Shown here: positions 1 through 6,575 of the stretch, piece after piece
Numbering within the stretch: position 1 is the first letter of the stretch
How the letters are laid out: the number at the start of each line of letters is the position of its first letter
Origin: JBCBRD01 sp039819885
GTDB lineage: Bacteria; Pseudomonadota; Alphaproteobacteria; Rhizobiales; Hyphomicrobiaceae
Reading direction: 5' to 3'
Length of the DNA: 9,311 nt
NCBI GenBank assembly: GCA_039819885.1
Contig: JBCBRD010000129.1
Span: 1-9,311 of the forward strand
Notes under the pieces: model-generated
What the model was told of the DNA's origin: nothing
What the model saw: the letters and a program-made list of their open reading frames with translations, nothing else
The model's database searches: none
Made by a program: the position numbers and the translations under genes

Positions 1-201
1 CCACGCCCGCAGCCACGTGAACCTCATGAGCCAAAGCCCAATATAGACAAACAGAGCGCCGAATAGCCCGACAAACCAGAGCAACCATGTCGGAGGGATA
101 TCGGAACCGAAGACTTCAGGGGTGATTGCGACAACAACGAATAATCCACCGACCGCGAACGCCATCGGACCCCGCCACCCGATTGTTGGCCAGCCCATCA
201 T
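1..201 (-). CDS. Small membrane protein, partial (3' end outside window)
   Basis: An open minus-strand frame starts at an ATG (201-199, with a second ATG directly after it) and runs off the left edge; 67 residues are visible. An AGGAG ribosome binding site lies at 215-211, 9 bases before the ATG, and an in-frame TAG at 216-214 excludes a longer ORF. The visible protein is strongly hydrophobic. A first membrane helix covers roughly residues 13-31 (it includes the run AFAVGGLFVVVAI), a short loop contains SDIPPTW, and a second helix covers roughly residues 38-60. It is then followed by a basic RFTWLR stretch. It appears to be a small inner-membrane protein of unknown function. I do not recognise a family, and the missing C-terminus could contain further helices. 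It is divergent from the tRNA gene. Confidence 0.72.
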   Translation of the reverse strand, partial: MMGWPTIGWRGPMAFAVGGLFVVVAITPEVFGSDIPPTWLLWFVGLFGALFVYIGLWLMRFTWLRAW

Positions 202-341
202 ACACACGATCTCCTACCAATTGCTCGTCACCTGCGCTGTCCAATGGTTCCTGGATAACACTGGTGTGTGAGCGTTTGGTAAGTGTTGGAGAGCATGAGG
301 CGATATCGTGAGGTCGTACGTCGAATTGTGGTGAATTCAGA

Positions 342-371
342 CTGGCGCTGACGAACTGACCTCGCTATAAC
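342..371 (+). promoter_or_regulatory. Probable sigma-70-type promoter of tRNA-Thr
   Basis: A TATAAC box at 366-371 fits a -10 element, with a weak CTGGCG -35-like hexamer at 342-347 and an 18-base spacer. Transcription would begin near 377-378, leaving a leader of about 15 bases before the tRNA at 393. The bases between the -10 and the tRNA (CGCGCCCGCGG) are very GC-rich, as is common in stable-RNA promoters under stringent control. The -10 is convincing; the -35 is not. Confidence 0.45.
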
Positions 372-392
372 GACGCTCCGCGCCCGCGGTTT

Positions 393-468
393 GCCGGCTT
401 AGCTCAACTGGTAGAGCACCTGATTTGTAATCAGGGGGTTGGGGGTTCAAGTCCCTCAGCCGGCACCA
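393..468 (+). tRNA. tRNA-Thr, anticodon UGU
   Basis: A complete 76-base cloverleaf. The acceptor stem pairs GCCGGCT (393-399) with AGCCGGC (458-464). The D arm contains AGCTCAACTGGTAGAGC. The anticodon stem pairs CCTGA (419-423) with TCAGG (431-435) around the loop TTTGTAA, whose central TGT (426-428) reads ACA threonine codons. The T arm carries the canonical GGTTCAAGTCC-type loop. The discriminator A is at 465 and CCA (466-468) is encoded in the DNA. I looked for a second copy of the tRNA 3' end in the window, which would mark an integrated element, and found none. Confidence 0.98.
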
Positions 469-473
469 TTTTT

Positions 474-508
474 TGGCTCACGGGCCAATGGCCCTCCGCA
501 TGGGCGGC
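474..508 (+). repeat. 35-bp direct repeat, copy 1
   Basis: A 35-base sequence begins with TGGCTCACGGG and ends with GCATGGGCGGC. It recurs without mismatch at 583-617, 109 bases downstream. Each copy contains two small hairpins, GGGCC-AAT-GGCCC and CCGC-ATGG-GCGG. The copy starts 5 bases after the tRNA CCA, so a tRNA primary transcript could include it. The homology continues in weaker form beyond the repeat: 515-549 matches 664-698 (shared GCCGGGT, TTGCTCC and AGCC blocks). It looks like a duplicated intergenic repeat unit. I do not know its family name. Confidence 0.85.
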
Positions 509-582
509 GCTCGCGCCGGGTCGCCTTGCTCCCGAGCCTTGCGGGCTTATTCATAGAAATCAAATTGAGCCAACAACGCTTG

Positions 583-617
583 TGGCTCACGGGCCAATGG
601 CCCTCCGCATGGGCGGC
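583..617 (+). repeat. 35-bp direct repeat, copy 2
   Basis: Identical to 474-508 over all 35 bases. It is followed by about 46 bases that copy 1 lacks, holding a perfect 7-bp-stem palindrome CAGGCCC-AA-GGGCCTG at 638-653. The diverged second half of the unit follows at 664-698, ending in a T-run (696-700) preceded by weak GCTC/GAGC pairing that could act as a poor terminator. No convincing gene is seen in 472-719: the open frame over 439-654 starts inside the tRNA and consists of repeat sequence. Confidence 0.85.
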
Positions 618-719
618 CAAGACTTCTGGTTGGTCAACAGGCCCAAGGGCCTGATTGAGCAGAGCCGGGTCTCTTTGCTCCTAAGCCCGACGAGCTTTTT
701 GAGATGCGGATGAATTCGA

Positions 720-1625
720 CTACTGGTCTTGGAACCAGCGAACCGTGTCGGCTATACCGGTTTCGAGTGTGAATTTTGGCGCCCAGGCAAGTTCTGAGGT
801 TCGTGTCTTTTGCATGTCGGCGACGATGAGAGGCGGCTCATAGGCAGGGGCTGCGCGCGCGCCCAGCTTGACGAGATCTGGTCGACCCATGGCGGACGCG
901 AAGCCGTTGATTAGATCGGCGACACGGATCGCTTGGCCAGAAGCCAAGTTGTATTCGCCTGTCAGGTCACTCGCAGCCAAGGCCGCCAACCCCGCTCCAA
1001 CGTCGGCGCAATGAATATAGTCGCGGAGTTGCATGCCGTGCGTGCAGAGTGCGTCCTCACCATTCAAGAGCGCCGTCACGACTGAGGCACCTAGTCTGCT
1101 GGTGTGTTCACGCGGGCCGTACACGAAAAATGGCCGGCCCCAGGCCAGTTCAGCACCGCGCGTATCGCAGAGCGCACTGAGCCCATGCAGCATGGCGACC
1201 TTTGCCGAGCCATAGACGGTAGACGGCCGTAGCGGCGTATGGTCTTCGCTACATAACCCGGAGGTCCAATCGTATTCGCCGCATGAACCGCTGATAGTGA
1301 TGCGGCGCCCGCCGGCATCCAAGAAGGCGTGACCGAGTTCAAGGCTTGTCAGTAGCCAGTCTGTGTTTTCCGGTGCGCCCCAAAGACCGCTGACCGCATC
1401 ATGCCAAGCCATGTGCAGCAGATGCGATGCGTTTGCATCGTTGAGAATGCCTGAGAGTTGTTCTGGATCTTTGAGATTGCAGGCGAGGTACGTCACGCCT
1501 TCGACTGGTTCTGAGGGTGCGGATCGAGCGAGCGCGACGACATCGAAGCCCGCATCAACCAGCGGCTGCAATGCGTTGCGGCCGATGAAGCCGGTGCCAC
1601 CTGTCACCAGGATGCGTTTTATCAT
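720..1625 (-). CDS. NAD-dependent epimerase/dehydratase family protein (probable nucleotide-sugar 4-ketoreductase)
   Basis: A 301-residue protein of the extended short-chain dehydrogenase family. The N-terminal Rossmann motif GGTGFIG is at residues 9-15. The catalytic pair YxxxK is Y138-GSA-K142, preceded by a serine-containing GSCGEY at 113-118. A typical substrate-domain segment RDYIHCADVG lies at 201-210. The length is normal for the family. ATG at 1625-1623 has a GAGGG ribosome binding site 9 bases upstream. The gene lies 46 bases downstream of the sugar epimerase at 1672-2202 on the same strand, so the two are probably co-transcribed. By family and context it would reduce or epimerise a 4-keto-6-deoxy nucleotide sugar, plausibly the epimerised product of the RfbG reaction. 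The exact substrate and product cannot be read from sequence; GDP- or dTDP-linked substrates are possible. Confidence 0.87.
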   Translation of the reverse strand: MIKRILVTGGTGFIGRNALQPLVDAGFDVVALARSAPSEPVEGVTYLACNLKDPEQLSGILNDANASHLLHMAWHDAVSGLWGAPENTDWLLTSLELGHAFLDAGGRRITISGSCGEYDWTSGLCSEDHTPLRPSTVYGSAKVAMLHGLSALCDTRGAELAWGRPFFVYGPREHTSRLGASVVTALLNGEDALCTHGMQLRDYIHCADVGAGLAALAASDLTGEYNLASGQAIRVADLINGFASAMGRPDLVKLGARAAPAYEPPLIVADMQKTRTSELAWAPKFTLETGIADTVRWFQDQ

Positions 1626-1671
1626 GCGAGGTGACCCTCAAGTGTGTTGGTCGTCGACGAAACTGGTCGGG

Positions 1672-2202
1672 TCATAGGGTGATGTCCGGCCAGACTTTGT
1701 CTTTGTCCGACATTTCAACCGGTGTTATCGGCCATCTGATACCAACGCCGGGATCATCCCAGCGCACGCCCTGTTCCGTGCCCGGTGCGTAAGGGTGGGA
1801 GGTTTGATAGAAGACTTCGGCACCATCGGTGAGCGACATGTATCCGTGCGCGAACAGGGGCGGCACCAGAATGGCTTTACGGTTTACGGCTGACAGCTCG
1901 ATGCCGAACCACTTGCCAAAGGTCTTCGAGCCAGCGCGCATATCGACGATCACGTCGAAGACTGCACCGTTAATGCATCGAAAGAACTTGGCTTCTGGTG
2001 CTGTCTCATCTTGGTAATGGAGCCCTCGAAGCGTGCCTGCTTTGGCATTCCCTGACATATTAGCCTGAACGAAGTTGTAGTTCGCACCAACCGTGGCCAG
2101 CTCATCCTGGCAATAGGCACGGGCAAAGAAGCCGCGCTCATCGGCGCGAGGCTCTTGTTCTACAACGAAGGCACCGGCCAGGCCGGTTTCGGTGAACTTC
2201 AA
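1672..2202 (-). CDS. rfbC: dTDP-4-dehydrorhamnose 3,5-epimerase family protein (RmlC/RfbC-like)
   Basis: A 176-residue cupin-fold epimerase. Visible signatures are DERGFFAR at 21-28, LRGLHYQ at 58-64 with the catalytic-type His62, a Lys at 72 before FRC, the PPLFAHGYMSLTD block at 114-126, and a Tyr at 138 where RmlC proteins carry the catalytic tyrosine, followed by RWDDPGVGI. Length is usual for the family. Position 133 is Gln where I recall classical RmlC having Lys (YK.T), so the substrate may not be the dTDP-rhamnose intermediate. Given rfbG nearby, a CDP-4-keto-6-deoxyglucose epimerase is an attractive alternative. The start is TTG (2202-2200): the next in-frame upstream stop is TAA at 2223-2221 with no ATG between, and the N-terminus KFTET aligns with the family's usual start from memory. 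It is first of a two-gene minus operon. Confidence 0.88.
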   Translation of the reverse strand: MKFTETGLAGAFVVEQEPRADERGFFARAYCQDELATVGANYNFVQANMSGNAKAGTLRGLHYQDETAPEAKFFRCINGAVFDVIVDMRAGSKTFGKWFGIELSAVNRKAILVPPLFAHGYMSLTDGAEVFYQTSHPYAPGTEQGVRWDDPGVGIRWPITPVEMSDKDKVWPDITL

Positions 2203-2346
2203 CGGCTTTCGCGCTCCATGTTATTGGCGCCGAAGCGGGATCGTTTCGGCCCGGTTGGCGCAGGACATGCATAGGATTGTCATATTCTAAACCACCTGGA
2301 TGAAGCTATCGCACCGTTTCGCGAAAATACCGCCAATATGGTTGAG

Positions 2347-2413
2347 GCATGGGGTCAAAGACCCGAAACCATGCGGCACTATTCGCGTGGCCTCGGTAAC
2401 GTGTGTTGGTTAC
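2347..2413 (+). promoter_or_regulatory. Hairpin-forming sequences in the divergent intergenic region
   Basis: The 239-base gap 2203-2441 must hold the promoters of the minus epimerase operon and the plus FAD gene. GCATGG (2347-2352) pairs with CCATGC (2369-2374) and encloses GGTC-AAA-GACC (2353-2363). Further along, GTAAC (2396-2400) is inverted as GTTAC (2409-2413), 28 bases before the FAD start. These could be a leader hairpin and an operator. I could not identify a confident -35/-10 pair for either direction. Confidence 0.25.
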
Positions 2414-2441
2414 AACGACCTTAGGTTTTTAGGGAACTGCA

Positions 2442-3815
2442 ATGATGGGCGATCACCAGCGAGGCATCGGCGGAGATCGAGATCCGGACGATTTGGGTCG
2501 GGATCTGGGAATTCGTATCCTCGGGGCTGGTTGTGCGGGCTTTGGGGCATCTTACAAGTTGGCTGAAGAAGGCCTGAAGCCCGTCATTTACGAAGCGCAC
2601 TCGCATGTGGGCGGTCACACATCCAGTTTCAATTACGGTGACGGCTTTATCTTTGATGAAGGCCCACACATCTCGTTTACAAAAGACAAGCGCATTCAGG
2701 AGTTGTTCGCCGAGAGTGTCGGTGGAGAATATGAAGCCTTTCCATCACGAGTGAACAACTATTGGAAAGGTCATTGGATCAAGCACCCGGCACAGATCAA
2801 TCTGGCAGGGCTGCCGCAGCAGTTGATCGTTGATTGCATCAAAGACTTCGTCCACGCCAAGACCAATGACTTTGGAGAAATCAACAATTACCAAGATTGG
2901 CTGCATGCCGCTTTCGGGCCGACGTTCGCGGACACGTTCCCCGGTGAATACACGAAGAAGTATCACACGACGGAAGCCAAAAACCTGACGACAGACTGGT
3001 TGGGGCCACGGCTGTACCAGCCTGATCTTGAAGAGGTCTTGAACGGCGCGCTGTCAAAAGACACGCATGACGTCCACTACATCCCGGACTTCCGCTATCC
3101 CACGCATGGCGGCTTTGTCTCCTATCTCAACATGTTCCAGAAACGTGCAGATATCCATCTCGACCACCGCGTCACGGTCATCGATATGAAAGAACGGCTG
3201 CTGACCTTTGCGAGTGAGACGCAGGCGCCGTTTGAAAAGCTGGTGTCTTCTATACCGCTGCCGGCGCTGATCCCACTCATTAAAGATGCACCACAAGATG
3301 TGCGCGAAGCCGCGTCCTTGTTATCCTGCTCTCAGGTCGTGCTCGTGAATATTGGGCTTAATCGCGCCGACATTAGTGATAACCAGTGGACCTATTTCTA
3401 CGACGAAGACATCCCGTTTTCGCGGTTGTCGTTCCCGCATACGTTCTCGCCAAATGTGGCTCCAAAAGGCTGTGGTGCGATCCAGGCTGAAATCTACTTT
3501 TCAGATAAGTGGAAGCCGATGAGCGGTACATGCGCGGACTTGATTGAACCGACGATTGAGAGCTTGTTGAAAGTCGGGCTAGTGAAAGACCGTTCGGAGA
3601 TCATTCACAAGTCGACGCTTTATGCGCCCTGGGGGAATGTGATCTTTGACCACGATCGTCCGCGCTGCCTGAAGCTGGTGCACGACTATTTGGATGATAT
3701 CGGCCTCGCCTACTGTGGTCGATATGGGGACTGGGCCTACATCTGGACTGACCAATCGTTTATCTCAGGAGAACGGGCTGCCATGCGCGTGATGCGGCAG
3801 ACGGCTGAGGTTTAG
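2442..3815 (+). CDS. FAD-dependent oxidoreductase, UDP-galactopyranose mutase-like / protoporphyrinogen oxidase-like
   Basis: A 457-residue flavoprotein. The dinucleotide-binding motif GAGCAGFG is at residues 28-35, a ribose-binding-type acidic residue E51 ends the second strand, and GGHTSSF (57-63) follows as in amine-oxidase and mutase flavoproteins. DEGPHISF (72-79) and the NYWKGHWIKHP stretch (106-116) recall the substrate-side segments of UDP-galactopyranose mutases. A C-terminal flavin-contact region has GRYGDW at 426-431 and SGERAA at 442-447. It is probably a soluble cytoplasmic enzyme of glycan-precursor metabolism given its neighbours. Substrate is unknown, and other FAD amine oxidases are possible. 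AGGGA at 2431-2435 supports the ATG at 2442 (or 2445). That start leaves about 24 charged residues before the Rossmann strand, unusually many, so a later non-ATG start (TTG at 2493) cannot be excluded. It is convergent with rfbG. Confidence 0.82.
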   Translation: MMGDHQRGIGGDRDPDDLGRDLGIRILGAGCAGFGASYKLAEEGLKPVIYEAHSHVGGHTSSFNYGDGFIFDEGPHISFTKDKRIQELFAESVGGEYEAFPSRVNNYWKGHWIKHPAQINLAGLPQQLIVDCIKDFVHAKTNDFGEINNYQDWLHAAFGPTFADTFPGEYTKKYHTTEAKNLTTDWLGPRLYQPDLEEVLNGALSKDTHDVHYIPDFRYPTHGGFVSYLNMFQKRADIHLDHRVTVIDMKERLLTFASETQAPFEKLVSSIPLPALIPLIKDAPQDVREAASLLSCSQVVLVNIGLNRADISDNQWTYFYDEDIPFSRLSFPHTFSPNVAPKGCGAIQAEIYFSDKWKPMSGTCADLIEPTIESLLKVGLVKDRSEIIHKSTLYAPWGNVIFDHDRPRCLKLVHDYLDDIGLAYCGRYGDWAYIWTDQSFISGERAAMRVMRQTAEV

Positions 3816-3961
3816 CACCAACTCCTTTGCGAGGCATCGGGCTTCTCAAACGTCATCTGGCTACTGGGTCGCGGTTGGAGACTTTAGCGGTTTGCGGCCA
3901 AGCCATCCTTGATTCTGGGAGACCGTAGCAACCTCACGTTTATGACGAGTGGAACGATGGG

Positions 3962-4030
3962 TCCCGGAAAAATTTCCGGATTACGCATCGGCGAAATGCA
4001 GCACCGTCCAGGGCCGGAAATTTTCCGGGA
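3962..4030. repeat. Inverted pair of palindromes CCGGAAA-N-TTTCCGG between convergent genes
   Basis: The 287-base gap 3816-4102 separates the ends of two convergent genes. It contains CCGGAAA-AA-TTTCCGG at 3964-3979 and CCGGAAA-T-TTTCCGG at 4014-4028. Each is a perfect 7-bp palindrome. The flanks are also inverted (TCC before the first, GGA after the second), so 3962-3979 and 4014-4030 form one large inverted repeat with a single-base length difference and a loop of about 34 bases. The loop has its own small inverted repeat, GCAT/ATGC. It could be a bidirectional terminator, a protein-binding site pair, or a small mobile repeat. Nothing else was recognised in this gap. Confidence 0.7.
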
Positions 4031-4102
4031 TGACATGTGCGGGTGCCGTGCGGTTAGCGGGAAACTGATGAAGCCGATTTAGCGATGGAACACCGCGGCG
4101 GC

Positions 4103-5167
4103 TCAAATCAAGCGTTCGCGGTATTCGGCTAGTTGGTTGCGGCAGAGGGTTGGGACGTCCGTTCCGTTATTGAACTCCCGATACCACTCAACGGTTTTTT
4201 GGATCGTGTCGGTCGTGTTCCAGGCGGGTACCCAACCCAGATCGATGCGGGCTTTTGTGCTGTCGAGTGCCAGTTGCTGTGCCTCAACCAACGGCGAGGG
4301 TTCAAACTCTACGTGAGGCTTTTTCCATAGCATTCCGAACTCGTCGACGATCTGCGACGTGGTCATCACCGTGTTGTCGATGGGTCCGAAGTTCCAGGCG
4401 GTCGCGTGTTTGGCCCCACCTTTCACCAAAGCATCGCCGAGTTGCAGGTAGCCGTGGCAGAGTACCAAAACATGCTGCCATGGCCGTGTTGCGTTGGGGT
4501 TGCGCAATCGTAGCGTCGAGCCGGCCTGAATGGCGCGAACAATGTCGGGCAGCAATCGATCAGCAGACCAATCACCGCCGCCGATGATGTTGCCGCCTCT
4601 CGCACTGGCCAAAAGTGTCTTGGCTGGGTCCAGCACGGTCCGGCGGTAGCTTGAAATGACGAGTTCGCTTGCGGCCTTTGAAGCGCTGTATGGGTCTTTA
4701 CCGCCGAGTTCATCGCCTTCCCGATATGGATGCACCCACTCACGGTTTTCGTAGACTTTGTCGGTTGTAATGGCGACCGTTGCGCGGACGCTGTCGCAGT
4801 TCCTCACCGCTTCCAGAAGGTTTGCCGTTCCGATGACATTGGTCCGATAAGTCCCCAATGTATCCGCATAGGACTCACGCACGAGGGCCTGGGCTGCAAG
4901 ATGGAAAATGATGTCGGGCCGTATGGTTTGGATGGCGGCGTTCATGGCGTCGAAGTCTTCGATGTCGCCGATGACCGAGTGATCCACGTCCCAACCTGGC
5001 AGCATGTCGTAAAGAGCTGGGTCTGTTATGGGCGCCCTGGAGAAGCCGTAGACATCTGCGCCCAATTCACGAAGCCAAATGCTAAGCCATGATCCGCAAA
5101 AACCCGTGTGCCCCGTGACCAGGACCTTGGCACCTGCAAATGATCTGGAAAATCGTTCTGACGTCAT
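4103..5167 (-). CDS. rfbG: CDP-glucose 4,6-dehydratase
   Basis: A 354-residue extended short-chain dehydrogenase that fits CDP-glucose 4,6-dehydratase closely. It would convert CDP-D-glucose to CDP-4-keto-6-deoxy-D-glucose, the entry step to CDP-linked 6-deoxy and 3,6-dideoxy sugars of O-antigens. Signatures are the opening KVLVTGHTGFCGSWL (14-28), whose GHTGFCG loop and following SWL are characteristic of RfbG, then TTDKVYEN (134-141), the catalytic Y160-SAS-K164, GGNIIGGGDW (191-200) followed by RLLPD, and RNPNATRPWQHV (222-233). Length matches the family. ATG at 5167-5165 has an AGG-containing SD a few bases upstream. No rfbF (glucose-1-phosphate cytidylyltransferase), its usual partner, is adjacent, and the next gene upstream is divergent, so rfbG appears to be transcribed on its own here. 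Confidence 0.93.
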   Translation of the reverse strand: MTSERFSRSFAGAKVLVTGHTGFCGSWLSIWLRELGADVYGFSRAPITDPALYDMLPGWDVDHSVIGDIEDFDAMNAAIQTIRPDIIFHLAAQALVRESYADTLGTYRTNVIGTANLLEAVRNCDSVRATVAITTDKVYENREWVHPYREGDELGGKDPYSASKAASELVISSYRRTVLDPAKTLLASARGGNIIGGGDWSADRLLPDIVRAIQAGSTLRLRNPNATRPWQHVLVLCHGYLQLGDALVKGGAKHATAWNFGPIDNTVMTTSQIVDEFGMLWKKPHVEFEPSPLVEAQQLALDSTKARIDLGWVPAWNTTDTIQKTVEWYREFNNGTDVPTLCRNQLAEYRERLI

Positions 5168-5311
5168 ATCGACCTATGCGCATCCCATAAGCGTGATTGT
5201 TTGATTTTCACTAGCATCAATTGTGCCGTTGTTCGCGGCCGCCATGGAAAATGATGAACAGTGGCACTTGAATTGACTTAGCTGACTTTGCACGCTTGCC
5301 ATGCCTTGAAA

Positions 5312-5322
5312 ATACGTCGTAT
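5312..5322. promoter_or_regulatory. Short palindrome upstream of the three-gene module
   Basis: ATACG-T-CGTAT is a perfect odd palindrome centred 79 bases before the ATG of the first module gene. It lies in the 228-base gap between the divergent rfbG and the module, where the module promoter must be. It could be an operator. I found no convincing -35/-10 pair in either direction in 5168-5395, so this is only a candidate site. Confidence 0.2.
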
Positions 5323-5395
5323 CCCAACGAACTGTGTGGCTTGGGTCTGGCATCGTGATGGTGTTGGTTAACGAAGATGCGTTGGAGACGATGAC

Positions 5396-6565
5396 ATGGC
5401 AACAAAGACAACAGCGTTAAAGCAGCTCGACAACGCAATGAAGCAGGTTCGTGAGTTGGGGTTGGACACAACCTCCCCTGCTGATGCGCCCATCGCTGGT
5501 CTTCTCGAACAGATCTATGACCTTGATCGTGACAGTGTTGCTGTCATTGCAAAGACACTTGGCCAGGTGTCGTTGTTCAACGAAATCGTACGCAATGAGA
5601 TCTCAGCCATGCAGATTGGTGAGCGCTATGAGGACATCGTTTATGAATTCAATTCCATCCGTGACGATTCAAAACGCCTGGTCGATCAGATGGAAGACGG
5701 CAAAATCAACACCTTCGAGCGGGTCTCCAACGTTTGGATGAAGGTGCGTCGTGGCGACATTGCCGAGCGTTTTGATGAGATCCGTCACACCTACCTTGAA
5801 GTTGCGAAGGATGCGAAGGATCAGATCATTCGTGAAGGTCGCATTCTAGACGCCTACAACGATTTCCGTGGAGCCTATAAGCAGGCACAGGTGCTGGCGC
5901 TGAAGGTTCTGCAAAAAGCTGAGAAGAAGCTCAACGCGACGAAGAAAGACCTCGATAAGGCCTCGAAAGCGGTTGCCAGCTTCAAGGGTGAAGACATTGC
6001 AAAGCGAGCGGAGTTGGAGATGGCGCGCGATGCGCAAATCCGCGTTCTGCAAGACGAGGAGAAGCGCTACCAGATCGCCAAGGATCTCGCAGACAACCTG
6101 ACCATTGGTTACAACACCTCCGAAGTCGTCATGTCCCGTCTGATGCAGACGACGAGTGCCAAAGAACGCGTCTACCAGCAAGCGGTGAGCTTCTTCTCCA
6201 CGAACGAGGCTGTGCTCACGGCACTCAAAGCGTCTTTTACGGGACTGTTTGGATTGCACGAGTCCACGCGCACGCTTGAGAGCATGAAGAAGGGCATTGA
6301 GCAGAGCTTGGAGACGCTGTCTGAGATCGGCGACAAGGTTCAAGAAGCGGCTGTGAAGGCCGGTTATGGTCCGACTGTGAAGGCAGAGTCGGTGAAAATG
6401 CTGGTCGACTCGGTCGTGAACTTCCAGATCCGCACACGCGAGATCATCTCGGAGATGCGGGTCCTGGCGACACGGAATTCTGAGGAGATCAACGAAGCAG
6501 TTGAAGATGGGAAGCGACGTCTGGCCCGGCTGGCGGCTGACGGCGACGCCTTGACCCTAGAGTGA
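5396..6565 (+). CDS. All-helical, possibly TelA-like protein; first gene of three-gene module
   Basis: A 389-residue protein with no signal peptide, membrane segment or cysteine. Residues 1-130 are predicted helical with a conserved-looking core (LEQIYDLDRDSV, then LGQVSLFNEIVRNE near 55-68). Residues 150-235 form a long, highly charged coiled coil rich in Lys, Glu and Ala. Residues 240-345 are a helical region including LMQTTSAKERVYQQAV and GLFGLHES, and the tail ends in charged helix. The order of segments reminds me of TelA/YaaN (toxic anion resistance) proteins, but I cannot align them by eye with confidence; homologues may also be labelled cell surface protein, though nothing here supports export. 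The ATG has GGAG at 5384-5387 with 8-base spacing. The next gene begins 10 bases after its stop. Its role is unknown; it may be a cytoplasmic scaffold or stress protein working with the next two products. Confidence 0.82.
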   Translation: MATKTTALKQLDNAMKQVRELGLDTTSPADAPIAGLLEQIYDLDRDSVAVIAKTLGQVSLFNEIVRNEISAMQIGERYEDIVYEFNSIRDDSKRLVDQMEDGKINTFERVSNVWMKVRRGDIAERFDEIRHTYLEVAKDAKDQIIREGRILDAYNDFRGAYKQAQVLALKVLQKAEKKLNATKKDLDKASKAVASFKGEDIAKRAELEMARDAQIRVLQDEEKRYQIAKDLADNLTIGYNTSEVVMSRLMQTTSAKERVYQQAVSFFSTNEAVLTALKASFTGLFGLHESTRTLESMKKGIEQSLETLSEIGDKVQEAAVKAGYGPTVKAESVKMLVDSVVNFQIRTREIISEMRVLATRNSEEINEAVEDGKRRLARLAADGDALTLE

Positions 6566-6575
6566 TGCTGTTTGC

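Noticed and set aside
439..654. Open frame starting within the tRNA and crossing the direct repeats
   Set aside because: Its start lies inside the tRNA-Thr gene and the peptide is translated repeat sequence (the same residues recur); no SD.
393..719. tRNA-Thr as attachment site of an integrated island
   Set aside because: No integrase gene and no second copy of the tRNA 3' end in the window. The direct repeat does not include tRNA sequence.
5273..5301. TTGACT followed 17 bases later by TTGCCA as promoter of the three-gene module
   Set aside because: The -35 is fair but the -10 matches the consensus at only one position, so it is not a supportable promoter.
5846..6343. Minus-strand open frame of 165 codons antisense to the first module gene
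   Set aside because: Leu/Arg-rich composition typical of the complement of Lys/Glu-rich coiled-coil coding sequence; no SD and the sense frame is clearly coding.
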